DNA of 64,000 bases from HK1 sp965220535 (GTDB lineage Bacteria > Pseudomonadota > Gammaproteobacteria > HK1). Position numbers and translations under genes: made by a program. Each line of letters opens with the position of its first letter. The stretch's first letter is position 1. Shown here one piece after another: positions 17,261 to 26,442 of the stretch. The notes under the pieces are model-generated. The model searched no databases. It saw nothing but the letters and a program-made list of their open reading frames with translations, and was not told where the DNA came from. The stretch is taken from contig OZ244833.1 of NCBI GenBank assembly GCA_965220535.1, positions 310,001 to 374,000 of the forward strand, read 5' to 3'.

Positions 17261-20200
17261 TCATCCCCGGCTGCGTCGATTTTCCGGATCGACGAAAACC
17301 GGATCGCGAACCTCCACCGCAACGAAGCGCGACTCGAGGGGCGAGGCGGCATAGAGGATCTCGCCTTTCCATTCGCTTTTCCCGGGCGGGAGATCGTCGG
17401 CCTCGTCGTCGATCAGGGCAAGAGCGATCGAACGATCGAGGACCGGGCTATGGCAGGTGGAGGTGATATGCCCGAGCATCGACACCGGGGCGGGGGCGGT
17501 CGGGTTCCATACCAGCTGAGCCCCCCGCGGGATCGCCTCGTCGGTGCGGGAGACCAAGCCGACCAGCCGCTTGCGCTTGCGCCCGCCGGGGCGCCCGAAG
17601 CGCTCGAGCGAGCGCCGACCGATGAAATCCTCGTCCTTTTGCATCCGGTCGAAGCCGAAGTCGGCGGGGATGGTACGCCCGTCCAGCTCGCTCGCCACCA
17701 CATGCCCCTTCTCGATGCGTAGCACCCCGAGGGCCTCGGTGCCGTAAGGCTGCACGTCGAATTCCGCGCCCGCTTTGATCAAGGCATCCCACAGCATCGG
17801 GCAATCGTCGGCCGGGCAATGCAGTTCGAAGGAGAGCTCGCCGGAAAAACTCATGCGGATGATACGCACCGGCACCCCGGCCAGGCTCGCCTCGATGCAG
17901 CCCATCATCGGCAACGCCGCATTCGAGACATCCGTTCCGTCGGCGAAGAGATTTCGCAGCAAGGCGCGCGCCTCGGGACCCGACACCGCCACCGCTCCCC
18001 AGTGCTCGCCGACATCGGTGATCCGTACATCGAGGTCGGGCCAAACGATCTGCGCATAGCGTTCGAGATGAGCCAGAACGGCCGCCGCATGACCGGTGCT
18101 GGCGGTCAGATACCAGCGATCCTCGGCGATGCGGGTAAGGGTGCCGTCGTCGAAGATGAAACCGTCCTCGCGCAGCATGAAGGCATAACGGCTTTTGCCG
18201 GGGGCGAGGTTGCGAATGCGATTGATATAGACGCGGTGGAGGAATTCCCCGGCATCGCGTCCTTGCACCGCGATCTTGCCCAAAGTGGAAACATCCACGA
18301 TTCCCACCTTGCGGCGCACGGCAAGGGCTTCGCGGGCGATGGCCTCCGCCGGCGACTCGAAGCCGGAAGCGGACTTCCGGCGGGGGTAGAACTGCGGACG
18401 CATCCACAAACCCGCGGGGACGAAAACCGCCCCGAGCGCGAGATGCCTGTCGTGTAGCGGCGAGCGGCGAACCGGGGCGATATCCCGGCCGCGACGGTGC
18501 CCGGCGATCGCCCCCAAAGCGGTCGGCGAGGCGGGCGGACGAAAGGTGGTGATCCCGACCTCGGGAATCGACACTCCCCGCCGCTCGGCCAGCAGGGCCA
18601 GGGCATTGACATTGCCCGTCCGACCCTGATCCGTGCCCATCCCCGCGGTCGTATAGCGCTTCAAATGCTCGACCGAGTCATAGCCCTCGCGGGCCGCCAG
18701 ATCGATATCGGCCACCGTCACATCGTTTTGGAGATCGACGAAACGCTTGCCCCGCCGCCCGCGAGGCATCGGCACCGCCCATAAAGGGCGCAAAGGAGCG
18801 ACGGCTTCGGCGGGGGGCTCGTCCACCGAGGGGCATGGCAAAGGAGCGCCGGCTTCGAAACCCGCGGCGCGCGCCGCCCGAGCGCCGACCGCGATACCGT
18901 CGGCAAGACATTCTCCGAGGCCGCGGCAGCCACGAGCGGCTCCCGCCGCATGAGCGAAACCGGTGCCTGGTTCGGGAACGAAAGCGGCCGTCGTTTCGTC
19001 GAAACGCAGTTTTCCTGCGGACTGCGAAAAAAGATGCACGTTCGGATTCCAACCACCGGAGACGCAAAGCAGATCGCATTCGATCCGCCGCCCCTCGCGC
19101 CCGATCTCGGTCCCGTCGGCGGACAGTGCGCGCACTTCCACCGTACGCAGCGTAGAACCCGCCGCTCGGCTCACGGCGCTGCCGCAGATCAGCTCGATGG
19201 CCGCATCGCCTGCACCGGCGGAACCGCCGGAGACGGAGACGGAGCCGCCGCCGAGCAAGGCCGCCGCGGCCCGGCCCGGACCCTCCTTGCGTACATCGAC
19301 CACCGCACGAATACGCACCCCGGTCGCCCGCAAAGGGGGGATCGCCTCGTAGGCAGAATCGTTGTTGGTGAAAATCACCGCATCTTCGCCCAAACGCACC
19401 GCGTATCGACGGGCGAGGGTTCTGGCGGCGGAGGCGAGCATCACCCCGGGGCGATCGTTGTTTTCGAAGACCAAGGGACGTTCGATCGCCCCGGTGGCCG
19501 ACACCGCCTCCTTGGTCCTGATCCACCAAAGACGCTGACGAAAAGGGGGTTTCGCCGCCGCCGACGAGGGCCGGTGATCGCCGATGCGCTCCACCGCCAC
19601 CAGCATGTTGTCGTCGTAATGGCCGAAAACGCACGCGCGAGAAAGGATGCGAAGATTCGAAAATGCGCCCAAGGACTCGAGCGTCCTTTCGGCGAAGGTC
19701 GCAGGGGGCAATCCGTCGATACGGATCGCATCGCCGGCGGCCAGCAGATCTCCGCCCGGCTCGCCGGAATCGTCGACCAAGATCGTTCGCGCCCCGGAAA
19801 GCGCCGCCGCTCGGGCGGCCATCAAACCCGTCGGACCGCCCCCGACCACCAGCACGTCGCAAAAGGCATGGCGATGATCGTAAGCATCCGGATCCGCATC
19901 GGTCGCCGATCGCCCCAAACCCGCCGCCTTGCGGATGAAATGCTCGTAAAGGCGCCACCACGAACCCGGCCACATAAAGGTCTTGTAATAAAAACCCGCC
20001 GGGAGCAGGCGCGACGAGAAATCGGCCAAGACCCCGATATCGAAATCCGGCGAGGGCCAACAGTTCTGGCTGCGAGCGACCAGACCCTCGAAGAGTTCGA
20101 CCTCGGTCGCTTTGTGGTTGGGGGCCGCATACGCCCCTTCTCCGAGGCGCACCAGCGCATTCGGCTCTTCCGCTCCGCTCCCAAAAACCCCGCGCGGGCG

Positions 20201-20839
20201 ATGGTATTTGAAACTGCGACCGACCCGCCGCACCCCGTTCGCCAACAAAGCCGACGCCAGGGTATCCCCTCGATAGCCGCCGTATTCGACCCCGTCGAAG
20301 GAAAAGCGCAGGGGGGCCGATCGATCGATTCGACCTCCTTGCGCGGCGCGCCACGGCTGTTCAAGGCGCGGGCCTTCCGGAGTCGGCGGCGATGCGGCGG
20401 GGGCAGCGGGGGCAGCGGCCGACGCGCTCGGGCGCACCTCCACCCCCGCATCCACCCCGCTTCTCGCTATCGGCGAATCCGCTTTCGATCCCGCAGACCC
20501 CGGGCTTTGCCCGCCGAGCTTGCGCACCTCGCTTTGCGCAAGATCCGGCTCGGCATCGGCGGCGAGGGGCTCACCCGGCTCCCTCCCGGGGGGTGCGCAG
20601 GCGCGGATACGATGGGTCAGGGTATCGCGCTCGACCATCAACCAGCGGCGACAACCGGCGCGATGCTGCCACCATTCCCGATGCGCGCCGCAAGGATTTT
20701 CCCGCAGGTAGATATGGCCGAGCCACTCGTCTTCCGAGATCGCATCCGGATCGGCAGGACGCGAAACCGAGGCATCCCCGCCGTAAACGAATTCCACCTG
20801 GGCCCGCGGCCCGCACCAAGGGCAGTCGATCAACAACAC
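17261..20839 (-). CDS. soxDA: Fused sarcosine oxidase delta-alpha subunit (SoxD-SoxA)
   Basis: A single 1192-aa open frame joins two subunits that are usually separate. Residues 1-82 are SoxD: the four zinc ligands of the delta subunit fall at C6, C9, H59 and C63, the same positions as in characterised heterotetrameric enzymes. Residues about 83-163 form an Ala/Pro/Gly-rich linker. SoxA follows from about 164: an N-terminal domain (FDGVEYGGYRGDTLASALLANG), the NAD-binding site DVLVVGGGPTGLMAARAA, a second FAD/NAD-type domain, and a C-terminal GcvT-like folate domain ending near residue 1180. No ATG suits a separate soxA start. The gene lies between soxB and soxG, exactly where soxD and soxA occur in soxBDAG operons. 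The fused enzyme should keep subunit stoichiometry 1:1. Confidence 0.92.
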   Translation of the reverse strand: MLLIDCPWCGPRAQVEFVYGGDASVSRPADPDAISEDEWLGHIYLRENPCGAHREWWQHRAGCRRWLMVERDTLTHRIRACAPPGREPGEPLAADAEPDLAQSEVRKLGGQSPGSAGSKADSPIARSGVDAGVEVRPSASAAAPAAPAASPPTPEGPRLEQPWRAAQGGRIDRSAPLRFSFDGVEYGGYRGDTLASALLANGVRRVGRSFKYHRPRGVFGSGAEEPNALVRLGEGAYAAPNHKATEVELFEGLVARSQNCWPSPDFDIGVLADFSSRLLPAGFYYKTFMWPGSWWRLYEHFIRKAAGLGRSATDADPDAYDHRHAFCDVLVVGGGPTGLMAARAAALSGARTILVDDSGEPGGDLLAAGDAIRIDGLPPATFAERTLESLGAFSNLRILSRACVFGHYDDNMLVAVERIGDHRPSSAAAKPPFRQRLWWIRTKEAVSATGAIERPLVFENNDRPGVMLASAARTLARRYAVRLGEDAVIFTNNDSAYEAIPPLRATGVRIRAVVDVRKEGPGRAAAALLGGGSVSVSGGSAGAGDAAIELICGSAVSRAAGSTLRTVEVRALSADGTEIGREGRRIECDLLCVSGGWNPNVHLFSQSAGKLRFDETTAAFVPEPGTGFAHAAGAARGCRGLGECLADGIAVGARAARAAGFEAGAPLPCPSVDEPPAEAVAPLRPLWAVPMPRGRRGKRFVDLQNDVTVADIDLAAREGYDSVEHLKRYTTAGMGTDQGRTGNVNALALLAERRGVSIPEVGITTFRPPASPTALGAIAGHRRGRDIAPVRRSPLHDRHLALGAVFVPAGLWMRPQFYPRRKSASGFESPAEAIAREALAVRRKVGIVDVSTLGKIAVQGRDAGEFLHRVYINRIRNLAPGKSRYAFMLREDGFIFDDGTLTRIAEDRWYLTASTGHAAAVLAHLERYAQIVWPDLDVRITDVGEHWGAVAVSGPEARALLRNLFADGTDVSNAALPMMGCIEASLAGVPVRIIRMSFSGELSFELHCPADDCPMLWDALIKAGAEFDVQPYGTEALGVLRIEKGHVVASELDGRTIPADFGFDRMQKDEDFIGRRSLERFGRPGGRKRKRLVGLVSRTDEAIPRGAQLVWNPTAPAPVSMLGHITSTCHSPVLDRSIALALIDDEADDLPPGKSEWKGEILYAASPLESRFVAVEVRDPVFVDPENRRSRG

Positions 20840-21031
20840 GAGAATCCATCCTCCGGGTATTTTTCGGACGCCATCGTTTGGGCCTCGTGCCGATATTCAA
20901 AGCGTCGATGCTCGATTCGTCGATGCTCGGCCGAGCGTCCGGCAAGCGTTTTTTCCCGCGCCTTCGTTCGGGCGTCGGGCTCCCTTATCCGATCGATATG
21001 CCCGATCAGTACGCCCGATCGATACCCCCGA

Positions 21032-22294
21032 TCAATGCGCCCAAGGGCTCGCCCCGACACCCTTTTCATCGAGCACCGCGCCTCGATGAAAACGCTCCAG
21101 AGTAAAAGGAGCGTTCAGCGGATGCGGTTCGTCGTTGGCGATGGTCGAAGCGAAACACCAGCCCGATCCCGGGGTCGCCTTGAAGCCGCCGTAGCACCAA
21201 CCGCCGTTGAGATACAAGCCCTCGATCGGCAGTCGGCCGATGATCGGACTCCCGTCCATCGTCATATCCATCACCCCGCCCCAAGTGCGCATCATCCGCA
21301 AGCGTCCCAGGAAAGGAAAATGGGTGATGGCACCTTGCACGACATGCTCCAAAGCGGGCAAGTTGCCGCGGCGAGCGTAGGAGTTGTAAAAATCCAGATC
21401 GCCGCCGATGAGGATCTCGCCCTTGTCGGTCTGGCTGATATAGACATGCGTGGCCCCGGAGGTCACCACCCTATCGAGCACCGGTTTGACCGGCTCGGTG
21501 ACCATCGCCTGCAGGACATGGGATTCGATCGGCAAGCGGATCCCGGCCATCGCCGCCACCTGCGAACTGTGTCCGGCGACCGCGATGCCCACCTTGGGCG
21601 CGCCGATGAAGCCCTTGGAGGTCTCGACGCCCTGCACCGCCCCCGATTGCGTGCGAATGCCGACGACTTCGCAGTTTTGGATGATATCCACGCCATGAGC
21701 GTCGGCGCCGCGGGCGAAACCCCAAGCCACGGCATCGTGGCGAGCGGTCCCCCCTCGCGGCTGCATCAACCCCCCGTTGACGGGAAAGCGAGCGGAAGAA
21801 GAGCAATCGAGCAGCGGAACCATCGCCTGCACCTCTTCTTTGGACAACCACCTCGCATCGATCCCGTTCAAACGCATGGCGTTGCCGCGACGGTGGGCGG
21901 CATCGACCTGGGAGTCGTTATGGGTCAGATTCAACACCGCCCGTTGGCTGAACATCACGTTGTAGTTCAATTCGCGGGACAGACCCTCCCACAGTTTCAG
22001 CGAGTGCTCGTAAAAATGCGCGTTGGCATCGAGGAGATAGTTCGAGCGGACGATCGTGGTGTTGCGACCGGTATTGCCGCCCCCGAGCCAGCCCTTCTCC
22101 AACACCGCGACCCGGGTGATACCGTGCAACTTCGCCAGATAATAGGCCGTGGCCAAGCCATGCCCGCCGCCGCCGATGATCACCACGTCGTAGTGCGCGC
22201 AAGGCTCGGGAGAGCGCCAAGCCCGCGACCAATATCGATGGCCGCCGATGGCGTTCGCCAGCAGAGAAAAAATCGAATATCGCGCGGGCTTCAC
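21032..22294 (-). CDS. soxB: Sarcosine oxidase beta subunit
   Basis: Catalytic flavoprotein subunit that oxidises sarcosine. The Rossmann FAD site is YDVVIIGGGGHGLATAYYL. GGNTGRNTTIVRSNY follows, as in other SoxB proteins. The QPRGGTARHDAVAWG segment contains the histidine that carries covalent FMN in the family. The GTG start at 22294 (KPARYSIFSLL) gives 420 aa and the usual N-terminus; an ATG at 22366 would add 24 unrelated residues. First gene of the minus-strand sox operon, divergent from the binding-protein gene at 22752. Confidence 0.94.
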   Translation of the reverse strand: MKPARYSIFSLLANAIGGHRYWSRAWRSPEPCAHYDVVIIGGGGHGLATAYYLAKLHGITRVAVLEKGWLGGGNTGRNTTIVRSNYLLDANAHFYEHSLKLWEGLSRELNYNVMFSQRAVLNLTHNDSQVDAAHRRGNAMRLNGIDARWLSKEEVQAMVPLLDCSSSARFPVNGGLMQPRGGTARHDAVAWGFARGADAHGVDIIQNCEVVGIRTQSGAVQGVETSKGFIGAPKVGIAVAGHSSQVAAMAGIRLPIESHVLQAMVTEPVKPVLDRVVTSGATHVYISQTDKGEILIGGDLDFYNSYARRGNLPALEHVVQGAITHFPFLGRLRMMRTWGGVMDMTMDGSPIIGRLPIEGLYLNGGWCYGGFKATPGSGWCFASTIANDEPHPLNAPFTLERFHRGAVLDEKGVGASPWAH

Positions 22295-22751
22295 GAGGTG
22301 GGATTCTTCATAAAACGATAGAAAGGGCGAAGGAGGCGACAGCGCAACGATGCGAATGCCGAGCACACCACGACGAACGGCGAAGCAAGCGGCCGTGCGA
22401 GACTATACACTGGCACCTTGACGAGCGGAAACGAATATCGCCAATCGGGCGAAGCACGCCTTCCGAAGAGCGCAAGATCGTCGGTTTCGATGCCGGAATT
22501 TGCAAGTGCCCTCCTTGGGTTTGCTCCGGGGTTTTTCTCCGGGCTTTTGCTCCGGAGGCGAAAAAATCGATACGAATCGACAAGAATCGGCGCAAGATTC
22601 CCGATCGCCGAGAAAGCGGGACTCTCCGCTACGAATCGCCGCTACGAATCGCCGCTCGAATCAGTCGACAAAAAACGAGATCGGCGCCGAGCCGATCTTC
22701 GATACCGACCTCGCCGCTTAAGCGGCATGAAGACTCACAGGAGATTGAGAA
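22295..22751. other. Divergent intergenic region between soxB and the ABC binding-protein gene
   Basis: Should hold promoters for both directions. It contains two repeat clusters: CTCCGGGG/CTCCGGG units alternating with T runs at about 22517-22557, and CGCTACGAATCGC units at about 22625-22657. I could not assign a confident operator. The binding-protein gene has a purine-rich ribosome-binding site (AGGAGA) about 10 bp before its ATG. Confidence 0.45.
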
Positions 22752-23786
22752 ATGAAAATGAAAGTCCTCGTCGCCGTCGCGACATCTTTGATCGCCGTCA
22801 ACGCTCTCGCCGAAAAGGTGACGATCGCCTCTTGGGGAGGCTCCTACCAAGAAGCGCAGAGCAAAGCCCTCTTCGAGCCCGCCGCCGCCAATACCGGCAT
22901 CGAAGTCAAACAGGAAACTTACGGCGGGATGTCGGATGTCAAACTGCAAGTCTCTTCGGGGAAAGTAACGCTCGATATCGTTGCCAGCGGCTCCGGCTCC
23001 GCCGCTCGAGCGGCGGCCGAGGGGCTCCTCGAGCCACTGGACTACAACGTGATCGATGTCTCGACCTTCTACCCCACCCTCTACACCGATCACTGTGTCG
23101 GCGGGGATGTATTCTCGACCGTCTACGCTTGGAATACCGATACCTACGGCAAGAACGGCCCGCAGAGCTGGGCCGATTTCTTCGATGTCGAGAAGTTCCC
23201 CGGCAAGCGGGCCTATCGCGGCAAAGTCCCCGGGGCTCTCGAACCGGCGTTGATGGCCGACGGGGTGGCGCCGGAAGACGTCTACCGGGTGCTCGATTCG
23301 GAAGCCGGTATCGAACGAGCCCTCGACAAAATCCGCGAACTGCGCCCGCATATCGATGTATTTTGGACTTCCGGGGCGCAGCAGGCCCAGCTGATGAAAG
23401 ACGGCGAGGTCGATATGACCACCGGCTGGAACGGTCGTTTCGACAACGCCGCCAAAGACGGGGCGAAGGTGATGTACAGCTTCCAACAAGCCTTGCTCGA
23501 CTACGACTGCTTCGCGATCCCCAAAGGAGCCCCCAACAAAGACACGGCGATGATGTTCCTCGCCGAGATCTCGAAAGCCGAATATCAAGACGACTTGCCG
23601 AAGTACATCACCTACGGCCCGACCAACCGCGCCGCATACCAAACCGGCGTGATCGACTCGAAAACCGCGGCCGCCTTGCCTTCCTCCCCGGCGAACGCCG
23701 CCATGCAACTGCCCGTCTCGCTCGAGTGGTACGCCAAATGGGAAACCGCAGCGGCGGAGATGTACGCGGAAATGCTGACCGAGTAA
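22752..23786 (+). CDS. ABC transporter periplasmic binding protein, spermidine/putrescine (PotD/PotF) type
   Basis: Secreted solute receptor. The 20-residue signal peptide (MKMKVLVAVATSLIAVNALA) is followed by the family start KVTIASWGGSYQEAQSKALF. The two-lobed fold of the PotD/PotF group is suggested by NTDTYGKNGPQSWADFFD and by the late MTTGWNGRFDNA segment. 344 aa. The ligand cannot be read from sequence. Given the neighbouring sarcosine oxidase, Rieske oxygenase and dimethylglycine-dehydrogenase-like genes, a betaine or other methylated amine is likely, but polyamine or opine is possible. The ATPase gene follows; the permeases lie about 10 kb downstream. Confidence 0.88.
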   Translation: MKMKVLVAVATSLIAVNALAEKVTIASWGGSYQEAQSKALFEPAAANTGIEVKQETYGGMSDVKLQVSSGKVTLDIVASGSGSAARAAAEGLLEPLDYNVIDVSTFYPTLYTDHCVGGDVFSTVYAWNTDTYGKNGPQSWADFFDVEKFPGKRAYRGKVPGALEPALMADGVAPEDVYRVLDSEAGIERALDKIRELRPHIDVFWTSGAQQAQLMKDGEVDMTTGWNGRFDNAAKDGAKVMYSFQQALLDYDCFAIPKGAPNKDTAMMFLAEISKAEYQDDLPKYITYGPTNRAAYQTGVIDSKTAAALPSSPANAAMQLPVSLEWYAKWETAAAEMYAEMLTE

Positions 23787-23806
23787 CTTCGCAGCGTCGG
23801 CGATAG

Positions 23807-23839
23807 GGAGCCGACGGGCCTTTCATACCCGTCGGCTCC
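23807..23839 (+). terminator. Strong stem-loop between binding protein and ATPase genes
   Basis: Perfect 12-bp inverted repeat (GGAGCCGACGGG and CCCGTCGGCTCC) with a 9-nt loop, 20 bp after the binding-protein stop codon. No U-run follows. It may be a partial terminator or an RNA-stabilising hairpin that lets the binding protein be made in excess over the membrane components. Confidence 0.7.
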
Positions 23840-23891
23840 TCCTCGCTCGCGGATTCGCCGATTCCCACCGACAACCGCCCCGCTAGCCCGC

Positions 23892-24986
23892 ATGCAAAAC
23901 CGCCAAGAAGCGCTGCCGATCACGGTGCGCAATATCACCAAGACCTACGGACCGCTCTACGCTCTCGACGACGTATCGATCGATATAAAAAGCGGTGAAT
24001 TTCTGACCCTGCTCGGACCCTCGGGATCGGGGAAAACCACGCTCTTGATGGTGCTGGCGGGATTCACCCGACCCGATTGCGGCAGCCTGAAATTCGGCGA
24101 AGAGGAGGTGATCCGCACCCCGCCCCACCTGCGCAATGTGGGAATGACCTTTCAAAGCTACGCCCTTTTCCCGCATATCGACGTCGCCGGCAATATCGGC
24201 TACCCCTTGCGCATCCGCAAGGTCCCGAAAGCCGAAGCGAGCCTGCGGATCGAACGCGCCTTGGAAACCGTGCGGCTGGGGGGATTCGGGGATCGCCGTA
24301 TCGACCAACTATCCGGCGGGCAAAGACAACGGGTCGCGGTGGCGCGAGCGATCGTCTTCGAGCCCCGCATCTTGTTGATGGACGAACCCTTGTCCGCGCT
24401 CGACAAAAAACTGCGGGATCAGATGCAAATCGAACTGCGCCACCTGCACGGCGAATTGGGGATGACCACCGTCTATGTCACCCACGATCAGCGCGAGGCG
24501 TTGACGATGTCGGATCGGATCGCGGTGATCAACAAAGGAAAGATCATGCAGCTGGCGAGCCCCCGCGATATCTACGAACGTCCCGCCAATCGCTTCGTGG
24601 CCGATTTCATCGGCGAATCGACCTTCTTGGAAGTCACCCGCAAAGGCGAGGATATCCTCTACGGCGATATGCGGCTCGAAATGGATAGCCCGCCACCGAA
24701 TGCCGAGCGTTTGCTGCTGATGATCCGGCCCGAGCGGGTCGCGTTGGCAAGCGATGCCGCTACGAACGCCAACACGAACGCCAACCGTTTTCCCGCCACC
24801 GCCACCGAGGTCGTCTACCAAGGCGACAGTTATCTATTGCACGCAAGGCTCGACAAGGGCGATTCGATCGTCATGCGCGGCGTGATGCGCAGCGCCGCTT
24901 CTCCTTCGCTGCCGGCGGTCGGCGATCGAATCATGTTGAGTCTGGCCCCGGAGGATACGGTGTTGATCGATGCCGGCGGCGAGTGA
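23892..24986 (+). CDS. ABC transporter ATP-binding protein (PotA type)
   Basis: Cytoplasmic ATPase of a type I importer. Walker A is GPSGSGKTT, the Q-loop is TFQSYALFPH, the signature is LSGGQRQRVAVARA, and Walker B is ILLMDEPLSALDKKL. The H-loop is VYVTHDQREAL. The C-terminal third is a TOBE-type regulatory domain (LLLMIRPERVALASD, then ATEVVYQGDSYLLHA). 364 aa, standard for PotA/FbpC-like ATPases. It follows the binding protein and probably pairs with the two PotB/PotC-type permeases at 33.9-35.6 kb. Confidence 0.93.
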   Translation: MQNRQEALPITVRNITKTYGPLYALDDVSIDIKSGEFLTLLGPSGSGKTTLLMVLAGFTRPDCGSLKFGEEEVIRTPPHLRNVGMTFQSYALFPHIDVAGNIGYPLRIRKVPKAEASLRIERALETVRLGGFGDRRIDQLSGGQRQRVAVARAIVFEPRILLMDEPLSALDKKLRDQMQIELRHLHGELGMTTVYVTHDQREALTMSDRIAVINKGKIMQLASPRDIYERPANRFVADFIGESTFLEVTRKGEDILYGDMRLEMDSPPPNAERLLLMIRPERVALASDAATNANTNANRFPATATEVVYQGDSYLLHARLDKGDSIVMRGVMRSAASPSLPAVGDRIMLSLAPEDTVLIDAGGE

Positions 24987-25080
24987 GGGAGGGAATCGCC
25001 TAAGGGCGCGAAGTCGAAAAAAGGACAAATACGATGGTCGGGCCGAGGGCTTTCTCGCCTATCGATATGCGTTCCGGTCG

Positions 25081-25275
25081 GCCGATTTTCGCTTTGTCAG
25101 GAGTGCCGGGGTACGATCGATATATCCAAGCCGGAGCCGAGTTTTCCACGCTTGCGTTCGGATAGGCCTGCGTTTGGATAGGCCTGCGTTTGGATAGGCC
25201 TGCGTTCGGATAGGCCTGCGTTCGGATAGACGCGCCGCGGACTCGATTCCGCCCACGATGATGCCGGCATCGATC
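25081..25275 (+). pseudogene. Decayed duplicate of the 5' end of the hydratase gene
   Basis: This stretch repeats, with substitutions, the leader and first about 30 codons of the gene that starts at 25410. Shared blocks are GATTTTCGCTTTG, ATCC(A/G)AGCC with GCCGAGTTTT, and a long block beginning GGACTCGATTCCGCC. The copy at 25081 lacks the ATG of the intact gene and is interrupted by a 16-bp tandem repeat, so it cannot code for the same peptide. It looks like a local partial duplication that then decayed. Confidence 0.8.
25153..25229. repeat. 16-bp tandem repeat (TGCGTTCGGATAGGCC), 4.8 copies
   Basis: Four full copies and one partial copy of a 16-mer, differing only at C/T in position 7. The array sits inside the duplicated hydratase fragment at the point that corresponds to the ACACTGCGGGTGC region of the intact gene. 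Units are contiguous with no spacers, so it is not a CRISPR. Confidence 0.9.
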
Positions 25276-25409
25276 TTTCTCCGTGTCGGTGATCACAAGC
25301 ACCGGATCGAAAGGCGCCAAACGCTTCGCACCCACCCCGTTCGTCGCTACGCTTGTTCCAATCGATCGAGTCGCCTGATTTTCGCTTTGCCAAGGAGGCA
25401 CCGAATACG

Positions 25410-26201
25410 ATGTTCGACATCCGAGCCAGTGCCGAGTTTTTCCATACACTGCGGGTGCAAAGACGCGCGGTGGACTCGATTCCGCCTACGATGACGCCGG
25501 AATCCATCGAAGTCGGCTACGAAGTGCAAAGGATCTTGGTGGACCTGCTGTGCGCATCGCAGCAGACATCGAGGATCGGCTACAAGATCGCGCTGACCAA
25601 CCCCGCGGCGCAGCGGATGCTAGGCGTGCCCCATCCGGTATACGGCCGCTTGCTGCAATCCCGTCTTTTCGATAACCGAGCCGTCATTGCCGCCGACGCC
25701 TATCTCGGTCGTATCGTCGAGGCGGAGTTCGCATTCTCGATTGCGCGCGATATCCCGCCGAGCGACTCCCCCTACACCGCCTCCTCGATCATGCAATACG
25801 TCGGCGCCGTGCATCCGGCGATCGAGATCGTCGACAACCACCTGCCGACCTTGGGCGATGTGAGCGCAACGATCCTCGCCGCCGACAACGCCATCCACGG
25901 CTGCCTCGTCCTCGGCGACGCCGTCGATAGCCGGCAAGCGATCGATCTCGCCGCGACCGAAGTCGCCTTGGAGGCGAACGAAAAGACGATACGAACCGGC
26001 ACCGGCGATCGCGTGCTCGGCCACCCCTTGAACGCCCTCGCCTGGCTCGCCGACACCCTGCCCGAACACGGCTTGGGGCTATGCGCCGGCGACTACGTCA
26101 CCACCGGCCTTGCCACCGACGGGATCTACGAAGCACAAGCCGGAGATCGCCTGCGCGCCGCCTTCGATGGACTCGGCGAGGTCTCGATGCGCTTCGACTG
26201 A
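25410..26201 (+). CDS. 2-keto-4-pentenoate hydratase-like protein (MhpD/fumarylacetoacetase fold)
   Basis: Likely hydratase or decarboxylase of 2-oxo-pentenoate-type intermediates. Family signs are GYKIALTNPAAQRMLGV followed by PVYGRLLQSRLF, the metal-site region VEAEFAFSIARDIP, HPAIEIVDNHL, the NAIHGCLVLGD segment and the C-terminal HPLNALAWLAD. 263 aa, the usual size. The ATG at 25410 was chosen because AAGGAGG lies 11 bp upstream; the longer frame upstream is the leader that is duplicated at 25081. Its role in this catabolic cluster is unclear; it could process the carbon skeleton left after demethylation or act on an unrelated aromatic. Confidence 0.85.
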   Translation: MFDIRASAEFFHTLRVQRRAVDSIPPTMTPESIEVGYEVQRILVDLLCASQQTSRIGYKIALTNPAAQRMLGVPHPVYGRLLQSRLFDNRAVIAADAYLGRIVEAEFAFSIARDIPPSDSPYTASSIMQYVGAVHPAIEIVDNHLPTLGDVSATILAADNAIHGCLVLGDAVDSRQAIDLAATEVALEANEKTIRTGTGDRVLGHPLNALAWLADTLPEHGLGLCAGDYVTTGLATDGIYEAQAGDRLRAAFDGLGEVSMRFD

Positions 26202-26442
26202 AGAGCGATCGGGCGGCGGACGGCGCGGTGGTATCGGCAAAGCACGCAACGAGCGCGATGAAAAAACTCGTTTCGAAAAACCGCGGACAAAAAGAGAAAA
26301 AACGGATTTTTGGATTGAACCGGGATTGAGCTGATCAAGGGGGCAGTGATAACGGTCGCCCTCGGCATTCGCTTGCATCTCGTTGCCTTGGTCGGATGTT
26401 TTCTTTAGTCTTCGGGGAAAAATCCCGTTTCGCATCGGGGCC

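Noticed and set aside
18950..22321. A 1123-codon open frame opposite soxDA and soxB
   Set aside because: It lies wholly antisense to strongly recognisable genes and has shadow composition (Arg, His, Gly, Asp-rich, no domain). Long antisense frames are common in GC-rich DNA.
25153..25229. Possible CRISPR array
   Set aside because: The 16-bp units are directly contiguous with no spacers, and no cas genes are present.
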